From Linnemannia elongata (taxonomy: Eukaryota > Mortierellomycota > Mortierellomycetes > Mortierellales > Mortierellaceae): DNA of 64,000 nucleotides. A program made the translations under genes and the position numbers. Every line of letters begins with the position of its first letter. Within the stretch, counting starts at the first letter, position 1. This document shows, piece by piece, positions 11,685 through 24,191 of the stretch. A model generated the notes under the pieces. The model saw only the letters and a program-made list of their open reading frames with translations, was not told where the DNA came from and searched no databases. The stretch spans positions 2,046,001 to 2,110,000 of the forward strand of contig JAXBDG010000004.1 of NCBI GenBank assembly GCA_036320915.1, in the 5' to 3' direction.

Positions 11685-13579
11685 CTACAGAATGCTATCC
11701 ATCTTTGTGAATACGTTCAAAACAGCAGCAATGATCTCCATTTGAAGATCCTTTCCCGCAACCTCATTCTTAGACGCTGGTGAGACAAAGGGGTATTGAC
11801 TGTAGTCGCTCAGGAGCTCATCGACTTTTGTGTAGGCAACCTCCCGCATCTCGTGGTTGAGGTACATTAATGCGTTCTCGAGGACGTTGGCCGCATAGGC
11901 CGCACAGACCATCGTCACGGTGCGGAGTTGTTGGAACGCCACGGGGTTCTCTCGGTCGGTCAACGAAGGGTTAGATCCGGTGGAGCGAGAGATCAATGTT
12001 GTGCAAGCTCGCTTGACGACCTCCTCCTTGACTGCCGAGTCTGTCACTGGGTGGGTTGCCATGTCAAAGATCAAAAAGTTGCGCTTCTCTGTCCTGAGGA
12101 CCCCCTTGTCTACCAATCCCTTTGCCAGCCTCTCGCGCACCTGCTTCAACTGAAATCCAACTTTCATCACATTCCATGTCTCTCCTACAAGTCATAAAGT
12201 AAATACAGCAACATGGATAGTTAGACCGAAAGGCTCCAATCAACAACAAAGTTTCCGTAGAGAACAAACACACAGACGTACCACTCAGGAGATCGATCCA
12301 TTGGCCGACGCTCATTCTCTCCTCCGTCGAGTTGATCATCTTCAATGTCTCGTCCAAAAGGACCTCTCCCGTCAGCTTCTCGTTCACGACTTCAATATAG
12401 CGATCAGCGAGGGCGTATTTGCGACGGTTGGGATCCTTGACCATTGCAATGCGCTTGCGAAACGCCAGCTCCATGAGAATACATCCTCGTAGCGTGTAGG
12501 AAATATTGTCGTTCCAGAACGAAAGATAGCCCTAAGCGATTGCATGATAAGATGAGGGCTCTGTAAGTAATCAGCTAACATGAAAATGGATCGATTGTGA
12601 TCGATAAAGGGCGTCCAAGAACACCGCCTTTCTTAGGGTTTCCACATTGAAAAACAGCGTCCACCACGACACATGAGAATGGACTGCCACACCAAAAATA
12701 AGGCACACTTTTTTCTATATTCACTTTATCAGTATTCTTCCCATTGTTCCCCTATTTCATTCCTTCGCCCCTTGCGAGCATCAACTCTCCTGCCCTACCA
12801 TTTGTCACTCCTCCAATGAACAAGTATGTTGAGAAATCATTCTCTCTTCTCTTTCTCTTCTCTCGAGTCGTCCAGATTGGAAAGTAGGAAGTCAGGCGCA
12901 TTGTTTCTATAGATGGATGTCCTGGCCCATGAATCCATGGGGTACCCCTCTAATCCTCTCGACCCGACGAAAACAGGCCCAATGTAAAACATATCAACGT
13001 GGCGATCTGTGAGTACATGCCTGGATCATAAAGTACAACAGCCCACATACGAATAAAGAAACGAAAAGAAAAAGAAAAACAAGAAAAAAGAAAGTTGAGT
13101 GAGCCCTCACACACACAACCAGCCCTCACCTCATTTTCTTTTCAACTAGCATGGGTCGAGCAAGCAAGGTACTCTTTTACCACACAATGCACACAAAAAA
13201 ACAGCCCTCCCGACCGGAGCGACAAGACATCTGTACCAATCCGTTTCTTCTACGTTCCTAGAGTCGAAATTGAGAAAGAGGGTGGTGTGCTGTTTGTTAC
13301 CTGTTTATCCTTGAGACCTAGCAGAAGCACCTCCTCCATGAGGGTCAGCCTAGGTTGTGTCTTGTTCTCGTCCTCCATCTGCAGATCTCGTGGGTCAGCA
13401 AAAACTTTTCCGCCATCAACACTACTCCTTTGACCATGGTTTCCTCCTCCTCCTGGTGCTCCTCCTGTTGATGAAGGTCTTGAAGAGTTGGTGTGTGTAT
13501 TAGAGTCCTCACCATCACCGCCGCCACCTCCTGCTCCTCGACGCCTTGAGAGTCCGCCGCCGTTATTCGTTGACATCAT
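11685..13579 (-). CDS. VPS74: Golgi phosphoprotein 3 / Vps74 homologue
   Basis: PI4P-binding peripheral Golgi protein that retains glycosyltransferases through COPI. Inferred exons (minus): 13579-13301, 12531-12282, 12184-11685, giving 342 residues. Residues 1-75 are Gly/Ser/Asn-rich and probably disordered. The GPP34 domain follows: LTLMEEVLLLGLKDKQ, GYLSFWND, LRGCILMELAFRKRI, TGEVLLDETLKMI, WIDLLSGETW, QVRERLAKGLVDKGVL, NFLIFDMATHPV. The Trp of SFWND (99), Arg of LRGC (108) and Arg of VRERL (193) match the phosphate-contacting residues described for GOLPH3; the fourth basic position is Lys. A second in-frame ATG one codon later could be used. Intron 1 is 769 nt, far longer than the others in the gene. 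It converges on CFT1 across 251 nt. Confidence 0.93.
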
Positions 13580-14032
13580 TTGGGCTTAGTGCTACTTCTC
13601 GTTGTTGATGGTGATGCGGTTGTTGTAGCTACAGCCGTTGGTGGTTTGCTTGTGCTGGAGAACGGGAAAAAGTTAAAGGTCGGAAGGAAGAGTGTCGTGT
13701 GAGAAGGAAAGAGTAATAAAGGAAGAATGGAGATGGCCAAACAAAAAAAAAAGAGGTGTTCTCTGAGTTGTTCTCTTCTCCACACGTGACGTCTGGCATG
13801 GTCGACCTTGGCATTCATACAAGTTAAATTTTTTAAGGTTTCCCTATGGTAATTTCCTCCTTCCGTCAGTTGTTCCGACAAAGTCGATAGACCAAGAAAG
13901 GCAGCCTTGTATAGCAACCCATCAACACGAGCAATAAGATGAAAAGCTGTGCATGGTAGATCTTGCACGAGAGAGAGAGATGGACGGTTATATCTGACTT
14001 CTAGTCGTGTCAGGCAGCGTTGATCAAACACA

Positions 14033-14530
14033 ATGACTGGGTCACAATGGAGAAGTCTGAGTGATCAGAACGGCAATCATATGAGAACCGTCGTGGACCT
14101 TCCAGCAACTATGCCCGTAGCCAACATTGTCTTTAGAAGCATGCGAGGATCTGAAACGAATAACCTTCTCGTCACCATCACTGATCAAACCACCAATGCT
14201 GTGGTAAATAATTGAGGACCAGGATACTGGAACGATCAGTTCTCAGTACCTTATATCGCAACGGTCATTTCATGGTTCATGGCCAGTGTTGACACCTCCG
14301 AAAATGGCGAAGTTGCGCTCCCATCGGAGAATTTTGGATGGTTAATCGGTGTAAAGAGCTATGTGATCAGACTTGGACCATGCGAACACAAATACTTGGA
14401 TTGCGGTGTGCAAAAGAGGACGATACTTCTAGTCGAAAAAGGCACCCGCTCACGTCTGAGAGGTAAAAACACTATACCGTTTGATCACGTTTACTCATTT
14501 GTCATCAACCTACTACTAAGGACGCCATGA
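14033..14530 (+). pseudogene. Possible interrupted gene of unknown family
   Basis: Two open stretches (14033-14215 and 14279-14530) share one frame. They are separated by a single in-frame TGA at 14213-14215, after which the frame stays open for another 104 codons. The conceptual protein of about 165 residues has a balanced, non-repetitive composition unlike the Lys/Ser/Phe-rich noise frames nearby (for example GPGYWNDQFSVPYIA and GWLIGVKSYVIRLGPCEH). I do not recognise the family. No plausible intron removes the TGA without breaking the frame. It could be a decayed gene, a read-through candidate or a chance frame; one stop in 165 codons is only mildly improbable over this much sequence. Confidence 0.22.
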
Positions 14531-17197
14531 GCATGAGCCGTTGTAGACAACGCGTCGATGTTGGCGACTTACGACTGAGGGACTTGTAGGCGCTTAGGTG
14601 TAGCCCTGACTAGCAAAATAAGAATGGAGTATGTCTAGATATATCGCATCGGGCGATATACAATTGAGAAGACGCACATCGATCTCGTGTACTTGTTTGT
14701 AGGCCAACCGAATAAACAGGAGAACAGAGATCAAAAATTAACTTCTCGCCTTTTTTCCTCCCCCGTTCCTCTTTCCCTTACCATCCCTTGTAACTCAGTT
14801 TGTCCCTTTCCTCTACTTTATACTTGCCTCTCTCGCTCCACACTTCCGGGCGGCGGGTTTGCTCTTGAGATGTCTTTGCGTATGTTTACTCGGGATTTTA
14901 AAAGGTTAAAAGTATAAGGCAGATGGCTTAGTAGTGGATGAAGCTGAACCAGAATAAAAACCAGTTTGGAAGTTTAATTGAAAGAAGAAAGGAAAGGGTG
15001 GTGGGGTGTCAACAATTCGATCAAAGCTTAAAGGCTTGTGAATGAAAAAAAGCTAAGGGGAACAAAGCACCCATCTTAACCAGACAAGAAAGTGACGGAA
15101 ATGTGGTCCAATGGTTAACTAACTCTTACGAAGGAAAACATAAGAACACAAAGTCAAAAAAGCCAAAGATCAAAAGAGTTGTTGACTCCTAGGAGGGTTG
15201 CTTCTCCCCACTCTTCCCCCCATTCACTCATCGCCGCACTTTTCTTTATTGTTGTCATTCTCCTGGAGACTTTTTCTCGCTATCCTCCCGTGGCTGAAAA
15301 AAAGAGAGCAGTCTAATGAAAAACCGGTTTAGGGGACATCCATTATCCGCTTGTCTACTTCTTACTTGACCTCAACCTGCTTCGTTCTTTCTCGCACCGC
15401 TTACCCACACTCCTCCTTTCCTCTTTTGGCCCCCATTGAAGAAGGGATAAAAGAACCCTGTTGCCCTTATCTGGAATATTTACTTTGTGAGTAGCGGAGG
15501 GCTGGGCAATTCTAAAAGGCATTAAACTATTTTCGAGCAGGCTGACTCGTTGCGCATTGTGTTGCGTTGCGAGGTTTATGTATGATTGTGTATGTGAATG
15601 TGTGTGTGTCTTACTGAAAAGAACTTGTTTGACCGACTTACTGCAGTATTCAACACAAGCACCTTGCGATTGGACTTGGAATCGGTACTCTTTGTTTGGA
15701 AACACTCTCTGTTCATCTTGGCTCGATTGTTGTCTTTGTTCCAAACTCCTCACTAATCCTCCCGTTTGTTTATGGTTGAGTTGTGTATTTGAGCGCAGCG
15801 TTTTCACCTTTGATTGAAAGAGACGAACGTACGGAAACACACGAAAGAGAACAAATGGCGCTGATCCCTCGGTGTTTTTTTTTCCTCTCCTTCTTGAACC
15901 CTTTCTCTGCTCCCTTTTCCTCTCTCCTTCTCCTCCGCTACCACGCATCTTTTCAAGTGGTCACTTTGGTAAACTGCATTCATTGCGCAAGCTGTAGTTG
16001 AATAAAACAATGGAACAGAAGGAAAAGAAGATATTACGTGTACTCTGACAAATACCATCGCCTTACTCTTAGTAATCGTTCAATGACAAACAACAAACAG
16101 GAGTCAGAGCAAAAAAACTTTTTATTTGAAGAGATAACTGTAGACTACCAGCACCAGAAAGTTACTCTACAAGAAACGAGAAAAAAAAATAAGAATAAAG
16201 CTGCGCATACAGACGCAGACTCACGGAAAAAAAGGGAAAACTGCGAAATGACCTGGGACGAGGCGGGCCTTTGACTTTGTTTGCTTGCTTGTCTGCTTCC
16301 GTAGAAAACACATACACACAAAGAAAAAAGAGTTTATCCCATGGGGAAAGATCAGTAAGGAGGGGATAGAAGAAGAAAGATAGACACGTTTCTTGGCCGA
16401 TTTCAGTTGAGCAACAGTTTGGCCGAGGGCAAAATAAAAAAAAATAAAAAAAACAGAACAAGCTCATCCCACTCTAAGACCTAACCTGCGCTTCTTTTTC
16501 TTCGCCATGCGCCATTGATGACTTGTACTACGCCCTACTTTATCCTTTCTTCTCAAATCTGTTGCGCCTCACCTTATTCGTTTTTCTCAGTCTTTGTTTC
16601 CTATGGGACGGCCTATCGAATGGTTATTTTTCCACTGTCTAGTGTTCTGTTTTTTAGAGTGCCGCATCAATTAGCTTCTTGTAACACCAACACTTTTTCC
16701 CAAATCACAAATACTCCAGAAAACTTCAACGACTCCATTGGATACTGCGGAAAATAAGTACAGAAGATAGAGTCATCCGTTACTAAGGCACCCTCCCGTC
16801 GCATTGTTCATCGCTTCTTTGAAAGAAGTCAATGGAGTTTCTGGCACCAAGGTTAAAAAAAAATAAGAATCTGAGCTGATCATATTTGTTTATCAGCGAC
16901 AAAAAAAAAATTGCAAAAAAAGAGGGGGGTGAATCAACTGTATTTCGACAGATCGAAGGTCCGATCTAACAGAGTATTCAGTCCCATTCAATCGCACTCC
17001 TTTTTCTCTCGTCGATTTGTGCGCTCTTTGTTTGGCAGAAATAAGCAACAAAGCCGCAATGAGATAGGTGGACACAGACAGCAATCAAACAAATAAACAA
17101 ACAGCGCAACGCAAACGCAACGCAGACGCAAGACATTTATCGACATAAGACGAAACTCAAAAGACTAGAAAAACATGGTACTACGACTGTGATCAAA

Positions 17198-17227
17198 GGG
17201 ATCGGTAGCCTCGGTCGAGGTGATCCC
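17198..17227 (+). other. Small imperfect hairpin
   Basis: GGGATC at 17198-17203 pairs with GATCCC at 17222-17227. Inside it CCTC (17209-17212) pairs with GAGG (17217-17220) around a GGTC loop, with a 5-versus-1 internal bulge. It is more GC-rich than its surroundings. Function is unknown; it could be a chance pairing. Confidence 0.3.
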
Positions 17228-19074
17228 GTAAATGGAAGAAAAAATAAGCCTGGTTCAAGAGCCAAGGCTAAAAAAAGGCCAAGTCAAGAAGGATCTCAAG
17301 ACACTGGGCACAGGCACGGGCACAGGTAAACAAGTTTTGTATATCTTCCTTCAGCCCACGTCGTTCCTTCTCATAGTTTCAAAACAAAGAAAAATGCCAA
17401 AAACGTGGTGACAAGAACAAGTATTAGCTGAAAAAAAAAATCCTCAACTGCGCGTTTGATCAGGTACCCTCTCTCATAGTCTCTTTACTGTTCATAGCTT
17501 TACGTTCTTCTGCATACTGTTCCTACTTGTTATCGAGTCAACAACAGACAAAAAAAAATAGTCGACCTTTACGGGGAGAACGGGTACGGGGGAATGGGCG
17601 GGCCGTTTTGGTTTCTTTATCGTTCTACCTTTTTCTTGTTACCCTCGACCTGAGACGAACAGGACAATGTCTTCTGAAAAAAAGCAGATCGTCATTCTTT
17701 CGCCATTCTGAGGATCAAAAAAAAAAAGGGATCCTGTAACTGCCCCTGGGCTGTTATGAACAATTCTGGTTTTAACCCTGTTCCCTTGATGTCAGTTATG
17801 TACACCATTTGCAAACTTACAAGTTACAAAAATAACGCCAATGTATTCTTGATTGGTTATATAGCTTATGGGGATCCAGATGATGATGATAGTAACAAAT
17901 AAGGGACAGAGGACAAGTGAATGAGAAAAGGAGGAATGACGCGTCTGCTCACTGGTTCGCTGGACAACCCCTTCTGCTTGCTTCATTTCTGTTTATGCTT
18001 TTTTTTTTTTGTTTTTGCTTGAAATTGGCTTCGCAATGCAGTCTCCTCTGTAATTCGCAATCACACACACCCCTCTTTTCAGATCTAAATACTACCTATC
18101 AATTGCATGTCTCCTACTTCACCTGCTCGCCATAACTCTCAATTGCCTATCCTTCTCACCTTCGATTCTCTAAGCCCTGCTCCTTGATTGATCTGTTTGC
18201 CTTCATCACAACTATCCGGCCAATGACTAACACCTACCACACTTTGCGATACCATGCAAAGGGGATAATTCTCCACCCTCATTTTATCCCTGAAGGAGCG
18301 TGAAAAAAAAACGAGACAAATAAACAACGCATCATCAACTCCTTGTCTGCCCATCAATTTATTCACTGTACAAAACCAGGGTCCCAACAGAGAGAGCAGA
18401 ATGAGGTAAAAAAAAAAGGGTGAATGAAATATGAAAAACTGAATTACCCTATATGCCTCATCGCATACAAAAGCGCAACATAGGGTTTATGGATTTTCGC
18501 CTAGATGATAAACTATTGATAAACGAGGGATTGAGTACGGCAAAAAGAGTTTTCCGACCGACAGACCTGAAATAAAAAAAAACGCACGCGAGAGTGAGGG
18601 GGTTGGAGGAAGAGAGGAACCGAGCTTTTTTTTTTTTTATTTCTTGGGAAATGGGCGTAATGACATGGGTGTGGGAGAGCAGCAAACAAAACCGAAAATG
18701 AAAAACATACGTAGTAGTGGGCTATCTGGACAAGGGTTCTGATAGGCCAAACGACGTAAAGGAAGAGGTGGTTTGTAATAAGGGGAACGGGTAATGGGTA
18801 ATGGATAATTGGTAAGAAAGAACGGCTTCTTTTGCATGTAGTGGGGAGGAAGAAAGGAGGAGATCGAAAATCAAATGTATTGCGCACCTGGTACTCAATT
18901 CTCTTATCCAGGCACACATGCAGTACACGTTCCAGTTAGGAAGGAGGGGACATATACCTTCTGAATGATCGAATACTGGATGGCAGGCAGCTTGCTGGTT
19001 GGCTGACCAAGGCCTCCCTCCCCACTCTCCGCTTCTCTCAAAAATGCTATGCATTTGCCGAGTATTAGCCGCGC

Positions 19075-19076
<2 letters not shown>

Positions 19077-19108
<32 letters not shown>
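19077..19108 (+). repeat. 32-nt T homopolymer
   Basis: Uninterrupted T run inside the long intergenic region, preceded by GCCGCGCTA and followed by GGG. Such poly(dA:dT) tracts generally exclude nucleosomes, so it may mark an accessible regulatory site. Confidence 0.85.
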
Positions 19109-19109
<1 letters not shown>

Positions 19110-20282
19110 GGTTGTTGTTTGTTGGTCATTAAAAATCATAATCGCGACATATTTTCTTTTTGACGATCTGACTGGATTAGACAAAATACATGAACAAACA
19201 AGACACTCAAGGATTCTCTGGAAATACAAAAATAAAGGGTGAGGGAAGGAAGGAATGACGCTGCGCTTGGGTACCCGAGCTTGTCGAGTAATTATTGAAG
19301 AAAGTATGCATAAGAGGAAGAAGAGGAATGATCTGGGTGCTACTCCTTCTACTGTGATCCATGAGTGAGAGGGGAGAGTGAGAGGCGACAGATCTATGAT
19401 GATGCCGAGAGGGTGTGGGATCGAACTTAAAGAACAAAGGTGACTGTCAATTGGAATGGACATGATGACGGGTGAAAGAAAAAAAAGGGGGCAAGGGCCA
19501 ACAAAGAGTTGCGATTTCGACCATAGATACTAGGCAAATGAGCAGCGAGGGATCAAAAGAAGTAAGCAACGACAGGAATCAGCTTTCTAGTTTTCTGCTT
19601 CCTCCGCGAAACGGGTAACCATTGAAGCAGGCTTGGTGGGATGTCATTACTTCTAGCCCTCGTCAAAATGACACCAACTACAAACAAAACAAACAACTTT
19701 CGCAGCTTTCTTTTTGGATTGTTTGTTGTTCTTTGCCAATTATTTATGCGCCGTTTACTGTTCAACTATGACCTCCTTCCCTGCATGAAACGATCAAGTT
19801 GGAATCATCAACTCTGCAAGAAAGAAGAAAGACGATAGATTCCTTGCTATGGCAGAGATCCAATCTGGAACGAGATGAGGCAGCCAAAGTGGGGGATGTG
19901 CTGCGTGACTTCTGCAGTTTTTTGCCTTCCATTCGACGTAGTCGCGATTGCACTTCTCTTTTTCTTTCTTGTCTGCTATTTGAGTGCTGTATCCCGGCAG
20001 CATGATGTCGGCCCTTGGTCCAGGTATTCCTCCTTTTTTTGTCATTTGAAAATGTAGCATGATTGCCCAGTATCATGTACCCAGGTTTCTGACGGCATGA
20101 ATGGAGATGGTGACGGAGATCAGGTAATGTATGTTTTAGAACAACGGATCATTATATCATTGATCATACGGAAGAGGGGTGTTTATTTAATGATCTAATG
20201 GGTCCTGATTTGAGTCTGTTTTACGTTATCTCAGTCAATGATCATCTCATGGGTCAGGAACCTCCAGATCGGTGAGACTGGT

Positions 20283-20299
20283 CCCCCCCCCCCCCCCCC
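20283..20299 (+). repeat. 17-nt C homopolymer
   Basis: An uninterrupted C17 run followed by TTTTCCC; the complementary strand is a G17 run. This is unusual in sequence otherwise dominated by A/T homopolymers. Length may vary between isolates or reads. Confidence 0.85.
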
Positions 20300-22543
20300 T
20301 TTTCCCTCTATTCATGGTCAACAAAAAAAGCTTCTTCATGTTATGCTTGCTTTTGTAACACACTTATGGTTGCCAACACCATCATGTCTTTCATTTTGTT
20401 TTCCTTTTCCTAGGCTGTTGTCTCTCATTTCTTTGAAATGATCCCTCCCCGGAACTTGAACCTGCATTCGTGTTTTAAAATTGACACTTGGATGGATAGG
20501 GGTTGAGTTTTGTGGCCGGATAAAAGAATTCCAATTAGGTGGTCCTACCCCACCAACCGTTCGTAGGACAATGACAATAGATAAAGAAATAAAAAAAGCT
20601 GTGTGAACTGAGCAAACTGTCTCTTTTTTCCGTGGTCAACTGTTTGCTGGTTATTGCCGATCCCACACCGTGAGGAAGAGAACAAACGAAGCAAAAAGCC
20701 CAACTCGATTCTTCTCTTTCTCCCGTTAGTTTGATTCCATAAGGTTAGAAGAGTGAGAAGCGGTGCATTTGATTTTCCTTTACCCATGTCCCTTGCTCCT
20801 CTTTTCTTCTACCCATCTCTTGTCCTACTTTCGTTATGGAGCGTTTTGTACTGAAACCAATTCCTCCACTTTTTTCCCTTCTTGTCGTTCTTGTAAAGCC
20901 CTTCTCTTATATTCAAAGTTATTTCTTTTCTTTTCTTTCTTTTTTGTTTTGCATCATTGATAGTTGCATGGAGCTCAAGAAAGGATGATGAGTATGTCGC
21001 TCGTCAGGGCAGAAGCGAATAATGAAAACAAAAAATCGAGCCAGAACAAAAGGGAGACCGACTTCTTAGCCCATCGCTACTACTCCTACGACCGATGGGA
21101 AACACGGCAGCTACTGCTAGCTCTAGCACTTTTATTGCAACTTGCTACCAATTTCATCGGCTTGCTTTGATATTCAATTTTATTCGATCTGGCGATTAGA
21201 GTGGAAATGACGGAGATTTGCCGGATTGAATAGATCAACAAAATAGAATGACTACCCTGGATATCGGGCTGAAGAAAAAAAAAAAAAGGGTTGAGTTAAT
21301 GGGGTAATCGGTCGGTCAGTCATTATCAATCATATCGTGTCGGTCGGAAGTGCAGGGAAAGATGGGAGACCCTTTTTATTCTGTGGAAGAATGATTAGCA
21401 TCGTCCGTGGTTTTTGCTTCGAGTGAAAACCTCATTATCGGAAAATAGACAGCCGATCGACCCTTTCAGCCAATCGACAGTCAACTTCTCCAGAGAAGCA
21501 AAAAGAGAGAAAGAGAGTCGACAACGACATGCTTACAGAGCGAAACCCATCAAGATGAATCCAGCTTCAACCGTAAGGGACCATGGCAGTTCACATATTG
21601 AGAGACAAAGAGAGTGAGAAAAAAGGATGAACGAAAGAGATTGAGTAAAATACAAAAAAAAACTCATTGCGGCTCTCGGCTCTTTATTTTGCTTGGGTGG
21701 GTGGGGGAAAGAAAGATAGCGTGGTCCAAGAAGGATAATAAACAGAAACTCAAAATAAACACGCACACAAACAACAAACCGAAAATATCCCTCGCCCCTC
21801 GTTCTTTCTCTCACCCTTCACTTCCGGACACAGGAAAACAAAATAAAAAAAAAAAGGTCCAACACTAAAAGGAAGAACGTATTGCCAGAATCTGGTCAAA
21901 AAAATGCACGGATTCACTCTCATCTTTAAGAATTGCAGGCACACACAAACAAATCGAAAAAGGGCGCTAGCACATGAGGGCGGTGCGAAGATGGAGAAAA
22001 AGACACAAAGAAAGGGCCGCCAAGGGATGGTGGGAGAAAGGAGGGGTCGGATGGACCGGAGGACATCACATCAACAAATATACAACGATAAACGCACTCC
22101 TCGACTGAGAGACAAAGACATCAACAAAAGAAATCCTTATTTTTTTGACATGAGCGAAAAGAAAACAAATCCGATTCTAGGGATAGAAGATTGTCAAAAG
22201 ACGCGGGGTGGTGGACGTGAAGGTTGATCGGAAGGCCCAAAAGAATGCACTCACATTGACCCTGCCAACCAAGCATCGTTAGTATCACTCTTCATAACCC
22301 ACATGGCTTACCATCTGATCCGGAAACAAATAACATGGTCGGCCATGGTTATTGAACCACGCTGGTCCAATTATTACTTTGACACCAGAAATGATTTACT
22401 GATCGAACATCCCTCATGTAAACCGGGTTTGATTCTCACCGAGAAGAGACATGTATATTGTTAACGACGGAGACAAAGGGGATGGGGAGACAAGAAAAAG
22501 AGAGATTGTGTTTTGGTATCAGGTCTGGGACAAAGGACAGGCC

Positions 22544-22585
22544 AGTCATTCAGTCATTCAGTCAGTCAGTCAGTCAGTCAGTCAG
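22544..22585 (+). repeat. (TCAG)n microsatellite
   Basis: About six perfect GTCA units at 22561-22585, preceded by degenerate TCATTCAG units. Simple repeat in the WOPR upstream region. Confidence 0.85.
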
Positions 22586-23192
22586 GATGTCGGTCAACAG
22601 GGTAAAGTTGAGAAGAAATAGCACTCACTCAAATAACAAAAAAAGTTTATTTGAGACACACGAACCAAAACCCTAAGGCCTGTCCGGCAAACGTTTAGCC
22701 ATTCCAAAGCAGCGACTGAGGGGAAGGAAGAGGTGTCGGAAGGGCAAAGCGAAATAGCCATTGGCTCTCCAAGCCACTCTCGATAACCATTATTAACAGC
22801 CACACCATCTGTCTAAAATACTCAAAACTTGATTTTAAAAAGACTAATTCAATTGTAGCTATTTTGTGCTCAGAACCCGATTTTTCTTTTCATTAGAAAT
22901 CAATTGGAACTGGGCGGTCCGTCTGCCTGTCCGTCCGTTCTTGTCTCGTCTGAGACGGACGATGACGACGAAGGGAAAAATAAAAAAAAAGGGAGCAAAA
23001 CAAAGCACCAGAAGGCTAAAGAAAAAAATATGACTGAGTGTGTGAGTGTGGGCAGGCAACACTCACATCATACGCAACAGAGGCACATTTATTACGATAA
23101 AAAATAAAGTATTAGAGTACCTCATTGAATTGGACCTATGTAATAGTAGTAACATTCCATTCAATGCAAACACTAGTCAATGCAAAAGCAAG

Positions 23193-23244
23193 AACAACGA
23201 ACGAACGAACAACGACGACGACGACGACAGACTGACTGACTGAC
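23193..23244 (+). repeat. Compound microsatellite (AACG)n-(ACG)n-(ACTG)n
   Basis: Three adjacent repeats: AACG units, then about six ACG units, then about four ACTG units. It lies about 110 nt upstream of the first TATA box of the WOPR promoter region. Confidence 0.85.
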
Positions 23245-23353
23245 GATGTGCATGTAGTTTGACCCCAACCTCATTCATCCTGTGTTCAAGAACCATAAAA
23301 AAAACCAGATTTATGGCATACGACCAAGAAACTCCACTCAACTCCAATTATCT

Positions 23354-23361
23354 TATATAAG
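23354..23361 (+). promoter_or_regulatory. Distal TATA box upstream of the WOPR gene
   Basis: TATATAAG lies 838 nt before the WOPR ATG and is followed by CT-rich sequence. It could drive a transcript with a long leader or a separate non-coding RNA. Confidence 0.4.
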
Positions 23362-23927
23362 AGAGTGTCCCTCGACATCGTTTTTCATGAACACTTCCAT
23401 CGCCCTCTCCCTAATTCCTAATTTTTTATCACTCTCTCTCTCTTTCTCTCACTACTTCTCTTGTCTCATCACCACCAGAGGGATATCCATCACCCACCCA
23501 TCATTCACCTACTCACTCTCACTCCTATTTCATACTATCACATCCTCAGTCTTCAATCTACAGTCTCCCCACTCTCTCTAACCTTCTTCGTCCTTCACCA
23601 ACACTCCCCACTCTGCCCACTTCCTCGTTCATTTTCAACAAACCAAACCAAAAAAAAAAAATTCTCCTTTTCTATTCCCTTCTTGACCCAGAAGCACCAG
23701 CATAAGATTTTCTTTCCTTTTTCAACCACACCTTTTGGCTCTTTTCTTCATAATACTCGTTTTCTTTCTTCCACCTTCCGCCTCTTTCTTCATATTCTTG
23801 CTTCTCTGCCACGATCGCTTTCCTCCTGTCATACGTACCCCTTCCCTCTTTCTCTTTTTCTCTCTTATAACCTCGACTGCGCTCCCTCTGCCCCCTCCCT
23901 CCTTCTTCCATTCGCCGTGTCTGTCTT

Positions 23928-23935
23928 TATATAAA
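23928..23935 (+). promoter_or_regulatory. Proximal TATA box of the WOPR gene
   Basis: TATATAAA lies 257 nt before the ATG. A CCAAT sequence follows about 25 nt downstream, and the expected leader is strongly pyrimidine-rich. This is the better candidate for the main core promoter. Confidence 0.55.
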
Positions 23936-24191
23936 GCCGCAGCCCTGCCTCTTCCTTCGTATCCAATTCAGTTCCACTACCACTGACAACCATCACTCTC
24001 ACACACACAACAAAAAATTTCTTGTTTCGTTTAAACTCTTTTGGAACCATATCACCTGCACTCTCCCTCTCTCTTCTTCTCTTCTATCACAGCCTTGCCT
24101 CTTCCCTTCTCTTCTTCTTCCTTTCTTTCTTTACCCCCCACCCCCAACTACTCCCACCATTCCACCTTTCCCCCCATACCATCATCCAACA

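Larger units (their letters stand above)
14531..23353. other. Long non-coding region upstream of the WOPR regulator
   Basis: Together with 13580-14530 this is about 10.6 kb between the GOLPH3 and WOPR start codons. Reading frames here are short and have the composition of simple A-, T- or purine-rich sequence (Lys/Ser/Phe runs). I see no domains, no linked exons, no tRNA and no transposon ends. It holds many A8-A12 and T8-T10 runs, a T32 tract, a C17 tract, two compound microsatellites and a small hairpin, each listed separately. The likeliest reading is an extended regulatory region, with or without long non-coding transcripts or a long 5' leader. A fast-evolving gene could be missed. Confidence 0.55.

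Noticed and set aside
13580..24191. Enrichment of the Wor1/Ryp1 binding motif (TTAAAGTTT) suggesting WOPR autoregulation
   Set aside because: By eye I found only about four TTAAAG or CTTTAA cores and no full 9-mer, no more than expected by chance in 10.6 kb. A motif scan with a proper matrix is still needed.
13580..24191. tRNA or other structured RNA genes in the gene-free region
   Set aside because: Sequences resembling a T-arm (for example near 19418 and 22345) lack the matching A-box and cloverleaf partners.
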